Part shown: positions 54,875 to 64,000 of the stretch, in pieces | How positions within the stretch are numbered: the first letter of the stretch is position 1 | How the letters are laid out: the number at the start of each line of letters is the position of its first letter | Source of the DNA: Bradyrhizobium manausense | GTDB taxonomy: Bacteria > Pseudomonadota > Alphaproteobacteria > Rhizobiales > Xanthobacteraceae | Reading direction: 5' to 3' | NCBI RefSeq assembly: GCF_018131105.1 | Contig: NZ_JAFCJI010000001.1 | Span: forward strand, 62,001-126,000 | Length of the DNA stretch: 64,000 nt | Translations under genes and position numbers: made by a program | The notes under the pieces: generated by a model | Database searches by the model: none | What the model was told of the DNA's origin: nothing | What the model saw: the letters and a program-made list of their open reading frames with translations, nothing else

Positions 54875-55153
54875 GGGCGTCACAGGGGCGGTTGTGGGCC
54901 GGAAATGTCTCAATAAAACATCGCTGGCCGCGGAATTCGTGCATTGCACGCTCCCGCGCCGTTAGCGGGCTTGCGCTCGCCCGGCAAGGGTGCCAATAGA
55001 ACGATTCTGGACTGCTGTTTTCGCCTTGTTTTGGCGAGGACGAGTGAAGTTCTGCCGCCGCGGGGGGCCGCGGGCGCCGGCAGCACTGTTCCGGGGACCT
55101 TGGGGGCTCCTGGAGCGGTTCCACCGGCCGCATAAGAAGAAAGGGTTGGAATC

Positions 55154-55684
55154 GTGACGACAGCGTCTTCGGCGGACCATCCGACACGCCGTGATTTCTT
55201 ATTCGTTGCAACGGGGGCAGCTGCAGCAGTAGGGGGCGCGGCTGCGCTCTGGCCCTTTATCTCTCAAATGAATCCGGACGCCTCGACCATCGCCGCCGGT
55301 GCGCCGATCGAGGTTGATCTGAGCCCGGTTGCCGAGGGGCAGGACATCAAGGTGTTCTGGCGCGGCAAGCCGATCTACATCAGCCACCGCACCAAGAAGC
55401 AGATCGACGAGGCGCGCGCCGTTCCTGTGGCGAGCCTTCCCGATCCGCAGGCCGACGAAGCCCGGGTCAAGGCGGGCCACGACCAGTGGCTGGTCGTGAT
55501 CGGCATCTGCACGCATCTCGGCTGCATCCCGATCGCCCATGAAGGCAATTACGACGGGTTCTTCTGCCCCTGCCATGGTTCGCAGTACGATTCGTCCGGT
55601 CGCATCCGTCAGGGGCCCGCGCCCGCGAACCTGCCGGTTCCGCCGTACCAGTTCGTTTCCGACACCAAAATCCAGATCGGCTGA
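55154..55684 (+). CDS. fbcF: cytochrome bc1 complex Rieske iron-sulfur subunit
   Basis: A 176-residue Tat-exported, N-terminally anchored subunit. The Tat motif is TRRDFLF (residues 11-17) with a membrane helix to about 37. The [2Fe-2S] ligands are Cys119-Thr-His121 (CTHLGC) and Cys138-Cys140-His141 (CPCHGSQYD); Cys124 and Cys140 form the stabilising disulfide. The GTG start at 55154 has AAGGGTTGGA upstream. It is followed after 62 bp by the fused cytochrome b/c1 gene. Confidence 0.96.
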   Translation: MTTASSADHPTRRDFLFVATGAAAAVGGAAALWPFISQMNPDASTIAAGAPIEVDLSPVAEGQDIKVFWRGKPIYISHRTKKQIDEARAVPVASLPDPQADEARVKAGHDQWLVVIGICTHLGCIPIAHEGNYDGFFCPCHGSQYDSSGRIRQGPAPANLPVPPYQFVSDTKIQIG

Positions 55685-55746
55685 GTTTCGGACCCGCGTC
55701 CGAAGCCTCCCGCCGTCTCGTCGTTTTATTTCCTCAGGATCGCATC

Positions 55747-57810
55747 ATGAGCGGACCATCCGACTACCAGCCGAGCAATCCGGCACTGCAATGGATCGAG
55801 CGGCGCCTGCCGATCTTGGGCCTCGTCCATTCCTCCTTCGTCGTCTATCCCACCCCGCGCAATCTGAACTACTGGTGGACCTTCGGCGCGATCCTCTCCT
55901 TCATGCTGGGGATTCAGATCCTGACCGGCGTGATTCTGGCGATGCACTACACGCCGCATGCCGACCTCGCCTTCAAGTCGGTCGAGCTGCTCGTTCGCGA
56001 TGTCAATTACGGCTGGCTGCTGCGCAACATGCACGCCTGCGGCGCGTCGATGTTCTTCTTCGCGGTCTACGTCCACATGCTGCGCGGCCTCTATTACGGC
56101 TCCTACAAGGAGCCGCGCGAGGTGCTCTGGATCCTCGGCGTCATCATCTATCTCTTGATGATGGCGACGGGCTTCATGGGGTACGTGCTGCCGTGGGGCC
56201 AGATGAGCTTCTGGGGCGCCACCGTCATCACCAATCTGTTCTCCGCCATTCCCTATGTCGGCGAGAGCATCGTGACCTTGCTGTGGGGCGGTTATTCGGT
56301 CGGCAATCCGACGCTGAACCGGTTCTTCTCGCTGCATTACCTGCTGCCGTTCCTGATCGCGGGCGTCGTCGTGCTCCACGTCTGGGCGCTGCACGTCGCC
56401 GGCCAGAACAATCCTGACGGCGTCGAGCCGAAGACGGAAAAGGACACGGTGCCGTTCACGCCGCATGCGACCATCAAGGATGGCTTCGGCGTCGCCTGCT
56501 TCCTGCTGCTCTACGCCTGGTTCATCTTCTACATGCCGAACTATCTCGGCGACGCCGACAACTACATTCCGGCGAACCCGGGCGTGACGCCGCCGCACAT
56601 CGTGCCGGAATGGTATTACCTGCCGTTCTACGCGATCCTGCGCTCGATCCCGAACAAGCTCGCGGGCGTGATCGGGATGTTCTCGGCGATCATCATCCTG
56701 TGCTTCCTGCCCTGGCTCGATGCCGCCAAGACCAGGTCGTCGAAGTACCGTCCGCTGGCGAAACAGTTCTTCTGGATCTTCGTCGCGGTCTGCATCCTGC
56801 TCGGCTATCTCGGCGCGCAGCCGCCGGAAGGCATCTACGTGATCGCCGGCCGGGTCCTGACGGTTTGCTACTTCGCCTACTTCCTGATCGTGCTGCCACT
56901 GCTCTCGCGCATCGAGACGCCGCGGCCGGTGCCGAACTCGATCTCGGAAGCGATCCTCGCCAAGAGCGGCAAGGCGGTCGCCTCGATTGCGGTTGCGCTC
57001 GTTGCGGCGGGTGCGCTGTTCGTCGGCACCTTGCAGGATGCTCGCGCCGAGGAAGGCGGCACCAAGCCGCCCGGCAACAGCTGGTCCTTCGCGGGCCCTT
57101 TCGGCAAGTATGATCGCGGTGCGCTCCAGCGCGGCCTGAAGGTCTACAAGGAAGTCTGCTCGAACTGCCACGGCCTGTCCTTGGTCGCCTTCCGCAATCT
57201 CGGCGACCCCGGTGGTCCAGGCTATTCGGCGGCACAGGCCGCCGCCTTTGCCGCCGACTACAAGATCAAGGATGGTCCGAACGATACGGGCGACATGTTC
57301 GAGCGACCGGGCCGGCCGGCTGACTACTTCCCCTCGCCATTCCCGAACGAGCAGGCGGCTCGTGCGGCGAACGGCGGTGCGGCGCCGCCCGATCTGTCGC
57401 TGATCACCAAGGCGCGCTCCTATGGCCGCGGTTTCCCGATGTTCCTGGTCGACTTCTTCAGCCAGTATCAGGAGCAGGGCCCGGACTATGTCGACGCTGT
57501 GCTTCAGGGCTTCGAGGATAAGGTGCCGGCAGGCGTGACCATCCCGGAGGGCTCGTACTACAACAAGTACTTCCCGGGCCACGCCATCAAGATGCCGAAG
57601 CCGCTCAGCGATGGCCAGGTGACTTATGACGACGGCTCGCCGGCGACGGTCGCGCAGTACGCCCACGACGTCACCACATTCCTGATGTGGACCGCCGAAC
57701 CGCACATGGAAGCGCGCAAGCGCCTCGGTCTCCAGGTCTTCGTGTTCCTGATCCTCTTCGCGTTCCTGATGTACTTCACCAAGAAGAAGGTCTGGGCCGA
57801 CTCGCACTGA
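55747..57810 (+). CDS. fbcH: cytochrome b/c1 fusion protein
   Basis: A 687-residue precursor. Residues about 1-410 are cytochrome b with eight helices ([53 protein letters not shown]). After a signal-like helix ([20 protein letters not shown]) comes cytochrome c1 with the haem site CSNCH at 471-475 and a C-terminal anchor ([20 protein letters not shown]). In B. japonicum the equivalent fbcH product is cleaved into the two cytochromes by signal peptidase. The start has AGGAT upstream and the gene ends before a terminator. Confidence 0.97.
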   Translation: MSGPSDYQPSNPALQWIERRLPILGLVHSSFVVYPTPRNLNYWWTFGAILSFMLGIQILTGVILAMHYTPHADLAFKSVELLVRDVNYGWLLRNMHACGASMFFFAVYVHMLRGLYYGSYKEPREVLWILGVIIYLLMMATGFMGYVLPWGQMSFWGATVITNLFSAIPYVGESIVTLLWGGYSVGNPTLNRFFSLHYLLPFLIAGVVVLHVWALHVAGQNNPDGVEPKTEKDTVPFTPHATIKDGFGVACFLLLYAWFIFYMPNYLGDADNYIPANPGVTPPHIVPEWYYLPFYAILRSIPNKLAGVIGMFSAIIILCFLPWLDAAKTRSSKYRPLAKQFFWIFVAVCILLGYLGAQPPEGIYVIAGRVLTVCYFAYFLIVLPLLSRIETPRPVPNSISEAILAKSGKAVASIAVALVAAGALFVGTLQDARAEEGGTKPPGNSWSFAGPFGKYDRGALQRGLKVYKEVCSNCHGLSLVAFRNLGDPGGPGYSAAQAAAFAADYKIKDGPNDTGDMFERPGRPADYFPSPFPNEQAARAANGGAAPPDLSLITKARSYGRGFPMFLVDFFSQYQEQGPDYVDAVLQGFEDKVPAGVTIPEGSYYNKYFPGHAIKMPKPLSDGQVTYDDGSPATVAQYAHDVTTFLMWTAEPHMEARKRLGLQVFVFLILFAFLMYFTKKKVWADSH

Positions 57811-57836
57811 GCGGCCCATGCGAAACGAAACTGAAG

Positions 57837-57860
57837 AAGCCCCCGCAAGGGGGCTTTTTT
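57837..57860 (+). terminator. rho-independent terminator of fbcFH
   Basis: The stem GCCCCC - GCAA - GGGGGC is followed by six T residues, 29 bp after the fbcH stop. Confidence 0.92.
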
Positions 57861-57875
57861 GTTGATTTCTATTTG

Positions 57876-57918
57876 CCGTCATTCCGGGTTCGGCGCTGCG
57901 CCCCGTTCCGAATGACGG
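57876..57918. repeat. palindromic repeat after fbcH
   Basis: An inverted repeat with arms CCGTCATTC and GAATGACGG and a GC-rich middle lies just past the fbcH terminator. It belongs to a third repeat type, distinct from those at 8.7/13.1 kb and 28.4 kb. Confidence 0.65.
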
Positions 57919-57997
57919 GAGTGTGGATTGCGCTACGCGCGTCCAGCGGCCAGAATGTGCGCAACCGCTCCCCCAAGAAACATCGTCGGAGGACACT

Positions 57998-58672
57998 ATG
58001 GGAACCAGCATCACTTTCAAGCGTCCGGATGGCAAGGACGCCTCGGGCTATCTCGCCAATGCCGCTCGCGGCAATGCGCCGGGCGTGGTCGTGATCCAGG
58101 AATGGTGGGGCCTGTCGGACCAGATCAAGGGCCTGTGCGACCGCTTTGCGCTCGCCGGTTTCGATGCGCTGGCGCCCGATCTCTACAAGGGCAAGGTGGT
58201 GCCGTATCACGACACGGACGCGGCCGGCAAAGAGATGAACTCGCTCGACTTCATGGACGCCACCACGCAGACCGTGCGCGGCGCGACACAATATCTGTCG
58301 CGCAACGGCGCCAAGGTTGGCCTGACAGGCTTCTGCCTCGGCGGCGCTGTCACCATCATCGGCTCGGTGCATGTGCCGGAGCTCACCGCCGGTGTCGTGT
58401 TCTACGGCATTCCGCCGGAGCAGGCCGCCAAGCCCGCCGACGTCAAGATTCCGCTCCAAGCCCATTTCGCTAACAAGGACGATTGGTGCACGCCGGATCT
58501 GGTCAACGGGTTCGAGAAGGCCATGAAGGCTGCCGGCAAGTCGCTCGAACTGTTCCGCTATGACGCCGAGCACGCCTTCGTCAACGAGCAGCGCCAGGCC
58601 GTGCACGACCGTGAAGCCGCCGAGCTCGCCTGGGGCCGCGCGACGGAGTTTTTCAGGAAGCATCTGGGGTAA
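57998..58672 (+). CDS. dienelactone hydrolase family protein
   Basis: A 224-residue alpha/beta hydrolase. GGAGGA lies before the ATG at 57998. The nucleophile is Cys in GFCLGG, with Asp in NKDDWC and His in AEHAFVN completing the triad; VVVIQEWWGLSDQIKGLCDR and DALAPDLYKG are typical of the group. It may hydrolyse a lactone or ester, but a substrate cannot be named and no aromatic-degradation genes are near. Confidence 0.9.
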   Translation: MGTSITFKRPDGKDASGYLANAARGNAPGVVVIQEWWGLSDQIKGLCDRFALAGFDALAPDLYKGKVVPYHDTDAAGKEMNSLDFMDATTQTVRGATQYLSRNGAKVGLTGFCLGGAVTIIGSVHVPELTAGVVFYGIPPEQAAKPADVKIPLQAHFANKDDWCTPDLVNGFEKAMKAAGKSLELFRYDAEHAFVNEQRQAVHDREAAELAWGRATEFFRKHLG

Positions 58673-58741
58673 TCGCCCGTAGCCCATAGTGCGGGGCGGC
58701 ACCCTTGACGCCGTCCCCGGGCCATGGTGAGTATCCGGCCC

Positions 58742-58789
58742 ATGAGCACCGCAGCCCGCCCATCCCGTCGTTGGTGGCGCACCTCCTAA
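58742..58789 (+). CDS. trpL: trp leader peptide
   Basis: A 15-residue open frame MSTAARPSRRWWRTS with tandem Trp codons (58772-58777) just before its stop, 115 bp before trpE(G). Its position and the Trp-Trp-Arg end match rhizobial trpL leaders, so ribosome stalling on charged tRNA-Trp shortage is expected to control the attenuator. It is too short for normal gene finding. Confidence 0.88.
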   Translation: MSTAARPSRRWWRTS

Positions 58790-58860
58790 GAGGTGGCCGG
58801 TGCGATTTATTTTCCAAAAATCGTCTGAGGTCGCCTGCACAGCGCGGCGGCCTGATCGTT
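58780..58860 (+). promoter_or_regulatory. trp attenuator region
   Basis: Downstream of the Trp codons there is a stem CACCTC - CTAA - GAGGTG (58780-58795) overlapping the leader stop, nested in CGCACC / GGTGCG. A second stem GGTCGCC / GGCGGCC (58829-58835 and 58846-58852, one G-U pair) followed by TGATCGTTTGT is the likely terminator. A weak TTGACG (58705-58710) with GAGTAT 18 bp later may be the promoter. Folding was judged by eye. Confidence 0.7.
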
Positions 58861-58904
58861 TGTCCTGTGTGGCGTTCCCTCGGCAAGTTTCGTAAGAGGA
58901 CGAC

Positions 58905-61070
58905 ATGAACAGGACAGTCTTTGCCCTTCCGGCACGAAGCGATTACGTCACCCGCGGCGGGCTTGCGATCACGCGCGTGGCCGAGCAATTCACCGGCGGC
59001 GCCAGCCGGCTCGACGATCTCGTCAACCTGCTCGATCGCCGCCGTGGCGTCGTGCTCTCCTCCGGCACGACCGTGCCGGGCCGCTACGAGAGCTTTGACC
59101 TCGGCTTCTCCGATCCGCCGCTCAAGCTCGAGACCACTGGCTTCAACTTCAAGCTGGAAGCGCTGAATGAGCGCGGGCAGGTGCTGATCGCCTTCCTCAC
59201 TGAGGTCCTGCGCGAGCCCTGCGTCGTGATTTCCGAGAAGACCGCTTCGCGACTGTCAGGCCACATCATCCGCGGCGACGCGCCCGTTGAGGAAGACCAG
59301 CGTACACGACGCGCCAGCGTGATGTCGCTGGTGCGGGACCTCGTCGCCAGCTTCTCTTCCAATGACGACGGGTTGCTCGGTCTGTTCGGCGCCTTCGCTT
59401 ACGACCTCGTGTTCCAGATCGAAGATCTGGTGCAGAAGCGTCGGCGCGAGGATGATCAGCGCGACATCGTGCTTTACGTCCCCGATCGCCTGCTCGCCTA
59501 TGACCGCGCCACCGGCCGCGGCGCGATGCTCTCGTACGACTTCGCGTGGAAGGGAAAATCCACGGAAGGCCTGCCGCGCGAGACAGCCGAAAGCCCGTAT
59601 CAGAAGACCCCGCGCCAGGGCTTTGCCGATCACGCGCCCGGCGAATATCAGGCCACCGTCGAGACCGCGCGCGCGGCCTTTGCCCGCGGTGATCTGTTCG
59701 AAGCCGTGCCCGGCCAGCTCTTCGCCGAGCCCTGCGGGCGCTCGCCAGCCGAAGTGTTCCAGCGCCTCTGCGTCATCAACCCGTCGCCCTACGGCGCGCT
59801 GATGAATCTCGGCGATGGCGAATTTCTCGTGTCGGCGTCGCCGGAAATGTTCGTGCGCTCCGATGGACGCCGGGTCGAGACCTGCCCGATCTCAGGTACC
59901 ATCGCGCGCGGCACGGATGCGATCGGCGATGCCGAGCAGATCCGCCAGCTCCTGAATTCGGAGAAGGATGAGTTCGAGCTCAACATGTGCACCGACGTCG
60001 ACCGCAACGACAAGGCGCGCGTCTGCGTGCCCGGCACGATCAAGGTGCTGGCGCGGCGTCAGATCGAGACCTATTCAAAACTGTTCCACACCGTCGACCA
60101 TGTCGAGGGCATGTTGCGTCCCGGCTTCGACGCGCTCGATGCCTTCCTCACCCATGCCTGGGCCGTCACCGTGACAGGCGCGCCGAAGCTGTGGGCGATG
60201 CAGTTCGTCGAGGATCACGAGCGCTCGCCGCGCCGCTGGTATGCCGGCGCGATCGGCGCTGTGAACTTTGACGGCAGCATCAACACCGGCCTCACCATCC
60301 GCACCATCCGCATGAAAGACGGGCTCGCCGAGGTCCGCGTCGGCGCCACCTGCCTGTTCGACTCTGATCCCGCCGCTGAAGATCGCGAATGCCAGGTCAA
60401 GGCCGCGGCGCTGTTCCAGGCGTTGCGCGGCGATCCGCCGAAGCCGCTGTCGGCGTTTGCGCCTGATGCCACGGGTTCGGGCAAGCGCGTGCTGCTGATC
60501 GACCACGACGACAGCTTTGTGCACATGCTGGCCGATTATTTCCGCCAGGTCGGCGCCAGCGTCACCGTGGTCCGGTATGTGCACGCGCTCGACATGCTCA
60601 AGCAGAAGCGGTGGGATTTGCTGGTGCTGTCGCCCGGTCCCGGCCGCCCTGAGGATTTCGGGATCAAGACAACCATCGACGCGGCGCTGGAGAACAAGCT
60701 GCCGGTGTTCGGCGTCTGCCTCGGCGTGCAGGCAATCGGCGAATATTTCGGCGGCGAACTCGGCCAGCTCACCCATCCCGCACACGGCCGGCCTTCGCGG
60801 GTGCAGGTGCGCGGCGGGCGCCTGATGCGCAATCTGCCGAACGAGATCGTGATCGGCCGCTATCATTCGCTCTTCGTCGAGCGCGACAGCATGCCCGAAG
60901 TTCTGAGCGTAACTGCCAGCACCGAGGACGGCGTCGCCATGGCGCTGGAGCACAAGACGCTGCCGGTCGCCGGCGTGCAATTCCACCCGGAGTCGCTGAT
61001 GTCGCTCGGCAACGAGGTGGGCTTGAAGATTGTCGAGAATGCGTTCCGGCTGGATGCGCCGGTCAATTGA
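58905..61070 (+). CDS. trpE(G): anthranilate synthase, fused TrpE-TrpG
   Basis: A 721-residue bifunctional enzyme making anthranilate from chorismate and glutamine, the first step of tryptophan synthesis. The TrpE part (1-515) has PSPYGALMNLGDGEFLVSAS, SGTIARGTD, LNMCTDVDRNDKARVC and VTVTGAPK. The TrpG amidotransferase part (about 525-721) has LSPGPGRPEDFG, GVCLGVQAIGEYF with the catalytic Cys605, and GVQFHPES. The fusion is the normal rhizobial form. AGAGGA precedes the ATG; the attenuator lies upstream. apt follows after nine bases. Confidence 0.96.
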   Translation: MNRTVFALPARSDYVTRGGLAITRVAEQFTGGASRLDDLVNLLDRRRGVVLSSGTTVPGRYESFDLGFSDPPLKLETTGFNFKLEALNERGQVLIAFLTEVLREPCVVISEKTASRLSGHIIRGDAPVEEDQRTRRASVMSLVRDLVASFSSNDDGLLGLFGAFAYDLVFQIEDLVQKRRREDDQRDIVLYVPDRLLAYDRATGRGAMLSYDFAWKGKSTEGLPRETAESPYQKTPRQGFADHAPGEYQATVETARAAFARGDLFEAVPGQLFAEPCGRSPAEVFQRLCVINPSPYGALMNLGDGEFLVSASPEMFVRSDGRRVETCPISGTIARGTDAIGDAEQIRQLLNSEKDEFELNMCTDVDRNDKARVCVPGTIKVLARRQIETYSKLFHTVDHVEGMLRPGFDALDAFLTHAWAVTVTGAPKLWAMQFVEDHERSPRRWYAGAIGAVNFDGSINTGLTIRTIRMKDGLAEVRVGATCLFDSDPAAEDRECQVKAAALFQALRGDPPKPLSAFAPDATGSGKRVLLIDHDDSFVHMLADYFRQVGASVTVVRYVHALDMLKQKRWDLLVLSPGPGRPEDFGIKTTIDAALENKLPVFGVCLGVQAIGEYFGGELGQLTHPAHGRPSRVQVRGGRLMRNLPNEIVIGRYHSLFVERDSMPEVLSVTASTEDGVAMALEHKTLPVAGVQFHPESLMSLGNEVGLKIVENAFRLDAPVN

Positions 61071-61079
61071 GAGGCACCA

Positions 61080-61619
<540 letters not shown>

Positions 61620-61634
61620 AGGTCGACGCGATCG

Positions 61635-61967
61635 TCAGATCGCTTCCGCCTTCAGCTCGGCTCGCCAATGTGCCGCGCGCTCGTTCAGCAGCGCGTTCCT
61701 GACATAGGCGCTCTCCTCATCCTCCAGCCGCTCGCATTCGCCAAACGTCAGGCCGGCCTCACCGTGCGCGTTCCAGGCGGCCTGGAGGCTGCGGCAGGGG
61801 TGGTTGCCGTGGCGCAGGGTGAACCAGATGCGGTTCTGGATGGTCTCGACGTTCGGGGCCTGGCCGACCCAGGCTTCGCCTGAGGGCGTGCAGCGGACGA
61901 CGAAAATGCCCGCAATGGTCTTCCGCTCCTTGTAGGCGGCGGTGGCTGCTTTCCGGTCGATGCTCAC
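61635..61967 (-). CDS. GIY-YIG nuclease family protein
   Basis: A 110-residue protein from a GTG at 61967 with AAGG upstream; a TTG at 62000 in the same frame has no site. The GIY-YIG core reads AGIFVVRCTPSGEAWVGQAP with the two short motifs (GIF, WVG) diverged from GIY/YIG, followed by helix residues RIWFTLRHGNHPCRSLQAAW. Whether it cleaves DNA is doubtful given the diverged motifs. It converges on apt. Confidence 0.75.
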   Translation of the reverse strand: MSIDRKAATAAYKERKTIAGIFVVRCTPSGEAWVGQAPNVETIQNRIWFTLRHGNHPCRSLQAAWNAHGEAGLTFGECERLEDEESAYVRNALLNERAAHWRAELKAEAI

Positions 61968-62048
61968 GAGGGGGCCTTGCTGAGGACGCTGTTGCGCCAA
62001 CTCAGTACCTGCCGATCAGCCGCGCGTCAATATTACCCGGATAAATAT

Positions 62049-62717
62049 TCAAGACCGCTGCAGGATCAGGCTGAGCTCGAGCTCGCGGAAGGCGAGGTAA
62101 TTCCGCCGGACCCACTGGTGCAACTCGGTCGAGGAATCCTTCTCCTGGCGCAGATAGCCGGTGAAGGAGAAGTTCAGCCGGTCGATATAGGTCTTGAGGA
62201 AGCCGGGCAGCGCCGGCAGGCGGAACAGCCGGCCGCCGGCCATCGCGGGCGGCAGCTCGCCGCGGATGATGAATTCATTGTCGACGGTGATCAGGTTTAC
62301 CCGCGGGATCTGCTGGCGCAGCATCTCATGAGCGCGAGCCGAGACGCGATCGGTGTCGGCGACGAACAGGATCATCGGCGCCACGTGCCGGCGTGCCGCT
62401 TCCTTCAGCAGGCCGATCTCGTCGGTCATCTTGAAGAACTCGTCGAAGGCGTGGAATCCGAGGTCGATCACCTTGGCGAGCCCGTCGTCGATGATGACGC
62501 GGTCCATCAGCTGCATCTTGCCGTAGGTGTCGACGACGTCAGCGGTCTCGGTCACCTTCGGCAGGTAATCGAGCAGCGACGGCTCTTTCAGATTGACGTC
62601 GAACGCCGTCACGTTGCCGTTCTTGAGCAGCAGGAATTCGGCGAGCAGCCGCGCCAGCAGGGTCTTGCCGACCTGCGGGCGGGGCGAGCAGATGATGTAA
62701 AGGGGCGTCGCGGACAT
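62049..62717 (-). CDS. ParA/MinD-like P-loop ATPase, atypical P-loop
   Basis: A 222-residue protein with an N-terminal P-loop CSPRPQVGKTLLARLLAEFL, which lacks the KGG signature lysine of deviant-Walker ATPases but keeps the VGKT core and the downstream FDVNLKEPSLLDYLP region. The rest (KVIDLGFHAFDEFF, MILFVADTDRVSARAHEML) is of the MinD/SIMIBI type. It lies 60 bp after the related 250-residue ATPase on the same strand. The function is unknown; the pair may act together. Confidence 0.75.
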   Translation of the reverse strand: MSATPLYIICSPRPQVGKTLLARLLAEFLLLKNGNVTAFDVNLKEPSLLDYLPKVTETADVVDTYGKMQLMDRVIIDDGLAKVIDLGFHAFDEFFKMTDEIGLLKEAARRHVAPMILFVADTDRVSARAHEMLRQQIPRVNLITVDNEFIIRGELPPAMAGGRLFRLPALPGFLKTYIDRLNFSFTGYLRQEKDSSTELHQWVRRNYLAFRELELSLILQRS

Positions 62718-62777
62718 CGACAGCTATATCAGGCCAACTGACCGCCCAATCCAGCCGTATCAGGCCGGCCTTCGCAA

Positions 62778-63530
62778 CTATTTTTCGCTGTTGCGGGTCA
62801 CGGGTTTCGAACCGACGATGTCGGTCAGCCGGATGCGGTCGAATTCGCTCCAGACGTTGGCCAGCCAGTGCCGGACATAGCCGCGCAGCACGAACGAATA
62901 ATTCGCGGCCTCGTCGTTGACGCCCTTGTTGGCGACGAATTTCAGGAACGGAACGGACGACACCTCGACCTGCTCATAGGCCATTTCGTTGAGCTTCGGG
63001 ATGGTCAGCTCTGTCGCGTCCTTGATGCGGTGGAAGTAGGAATTGTAGGTCGCCTGGTCCCACTGGAAGAACTGGGTGTCGTTGATGAAGTTCTTCACCA
63101 GGAAATATTTTGCGCCGGTCATGAAGCCCGCGGTTTCGGCGATCTCCTCGAGCGAGGCGATTGAGGGTCCGAGGATGTGGAACACCGCGAAGGTGATCTG
63201 GCCGGCCTTGGCGGCGTCGAGGAAGCCGATGTCGCGCAGCGAGGCCAGTGCGGGCGAGAGCAGGCCGGCGCGAACGTCGATCACGGTCACTGACGGGCTC
63301 ACCGCATTGAGCGTATCGAAGATCTTCATCTGGTCCGACGTCGTCGTCATGTCGACGATTTCGGTGATGTCAGGGTGGAAGCGCTTCAGCGTTCCCCGCG
63401 GCGACTCCGTGTCGAACGCGCGGGTCGGCACGTTGTTGGCGGAAAAATAATCGAGCAAGGTACGCGACACCGTGGTCTTGCCGACCCCGCCCTTGTCCGC
63501 GCCCACCACAACCACTGCCGGCTTTGCCAT
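62778..63530 (-). CDS. ParA/MinD-like ATPase with deviant Walker A
   Basis: A 250-residue SIMIBI ATPase with the canonical GADKGGVGKTT (residues 10-20), the FDTESPRGTLKRFHPD switch and VTVIDVRAGLL. It lacks the C-terminal amphipathic helix of MinD as far as can be seen. No parB, parS-like repeat, minC or minE gene is nearby, so neither chromosome partition nor Min-type division control is supported by context. Upstream on the same strand, after 193 bp, is the repeat-tailed protein at the window edge. Confidence 0.82.
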   Translation of the reverse strand: MAKPAVVVVGADKGGVGKTTVSRTLLDYFSANNVPTRAFDTESPRGTLKRFHPDITEIVDMTTTSDQMKIFDTLNAVSPSVTVIDVRAGLLSPALASLRDIGFLDAAKAGQITFAVFHILGPSIASLEEIAETAGFMTGAKYFLVKNFINDTQFFQWDQATYNSYFHRIKDATELTIPKLNEMAYEQVEVSSVPFLKFVANKGVNDEAANYSFVLRGYVRHWLANVWSEFDRIRLTDIVGSKPVTRNSEK

Positions 63531-63723
63531 TGCTGTCCCCTAACGCGCCCCCGATCGCGAGGTCGCAATCGGCCGGGCCCCAAATCGATGTCCCGAGTCT
63601 GCTGTTGGGCGCGAACATGGCAGAAACAAGGGAGAATTCAAATCTCAGGCCGTCCGTTGCGGCAATTCCCGGAGTTTTTCCCAAGGGCAGTGAAACCGGC
63701 TTGCGGTGCCGCAGATTGCACGC

Positions 63724-64000
63724 TCAGTGGCGGCCCCAAGGACCCATCGAGTTGCCCATGGGGTTGCCGATCGGATTGCCCAAGGGATTGCCGGCCGCGG
63801 TTCCGGACGCGCCCGGTGCGGGGATGGGCGGTGGCGCGGCCCGTCCGGCTGCGCCGTTCCACGGGCCCTGCGGCAGCGGAGGGTCCGGCTGATCGGCCTG
63901 CGCCTCGGGTTCGTCCGCGCTGGACTGTTCCGTCTCATCGGACGGCGGCGGCAGCGGACCGGGATCATGGCCGCCGGCGAACTTGACCAGCGCGTCGACG
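63724..64000 (-). CDS. C-terminus of an Asn-Pro-Gly repeat protein (start outside window)
   Basis: The last 91 residues of a minus-strand protein ending at the TGA at 63724-63726. The visible part is disordered: acidic Ser/Glu/Asp-rich (SDETEQSSADEPEAQADQ), then Pro/Ala-rich with LPQGPWNGAA, and four tandem Gly-Asn-Pro/Ser units (GNPLGNPIGNPMGNSMG) ending GPWGRH. The units come from a 12-bp tandem repeat (about 63745-63795). The function cannot be told from the tail. The 193 bp between it and the ATPase gene contain no other gene. Confidence 0.65.
   Translation of the reverse strand, partial: VDALVKFAGGHDPGPLPPPSDETEQSSADEPEAQADQPDPPLPQGPWNGAAGRAAPPPIPAPGASGTAAGNPLGNPIGNPMGNSMGPWGRH

Noticed and set aside
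55726..58035. A 769-codon open frame on the minus strand
   Set aside because: It is antisense to fbcH, whose motifs are unmistakable. The product has no recognisable domain.
62049..63530. Plasmid or chromosome partition locus
   Set aside because: No ParB-like gene or parS-like palindrome cluster is seen around the two ATPases.

Overview
The window is GC-rich alphaproteobacterial chromosome, most likely Bradyrhizobium or a close Nitrobacteraceae relative. The main evidence is a single gene fusing cytochrome b to cytochrome c1 behind a Rieske gene (the fbcFH arrangement known from Bradyrhizobium japonicum), a fused trpE(G) behind a Trp-Trp leader peptide, an approximately 544-residue isocitrate lyase beside a ScfR/RamB-type regulator, and dispersed palindromic repeats of the kind seen in this family. 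Coding density is high. No rRNA, tRNA, CRISPR array, prophage or insertion sequence was recognised.

Layout. 1-4.8 kb (minus strand): a truncated lytic transglycosylase, an L,D-transpeptidase and a membrane-fusion protein plus PilZ glycosyltransferase pair that resembles a c-di-GMP-controlled glucan synthase. 5-8.7 kb: HtpX protease, a TPR protein, a Lys/Ala-tailed protein and a secreted zincin. 8.8-12.4 kb: ScfR-like regulator divergent from aceA and a DUF4170 gene. 12.5-18.8 kb: metallophosphoesterase, Nudix, a membrane protein and GT2 pair, GNAT, DUF1801 and a Tat-exported haloacid-dehalogenase-like protein. 18.9-23.3 kb: IclR regulator, MFS transporter, D-aminoacylase-type amidohydrolase and RidA, a plausible N-acyl-D-amino-acid uptake and catabolism unit with a clear operator candidate. 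23.4-26.3 kb: TonB-dependent receptor and DUF2946 protein behind a Zur-like palindrome. 26.3-33.3 kb: MoxR, DUF58, BatA/DUF4159 and VWA-like operon.

33.6-37.2 kb is a tightly overlapping operon (DUF1285, CoA pyrophosphatase, DUF6111, CCA-adding enzyme, TauE). 37.3-43.5 kb holds a ClC antiporter, a six-TPR secreted protein, arylamine N-acetyltransferase, a TauD-type dioxygenase and small secreted proteins. 43.7-51.1 kb is a sugar-type ABC transport locus with a degenerate ROK regulator and two paralogous SGNH esterases, one at each side of the transporter genes. 51.2-54.9 kb (minus strand) is an operon trmL-queE-queD-hemF-HAD. 55.2-61.6 kb (plus strand) carries fbcF, fbcH, a dienelactone hydrolase, trpL-trpE(G) and apt. 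61.6-64 kb ends with a GIY-YIG protein, two P-loop (ParA/MinD-like) ATPases and the C-terminus of an Asn-Pro-Gly repeat protein.

The most informative regions for follow-up are the esterase-flanked ABC transporter, the D-aminoacylase unit, the Zur-like TonB operon, the PilZ glucan-synthase pair, the paired P-loop ATPases, and a QueD lacking its usual catalytic cysteine. Start codons were moved from the longest open frame wherever a better Shine-Dalgarno or gene junction supported it. All family assignments come from reading motifs; no database search was run.
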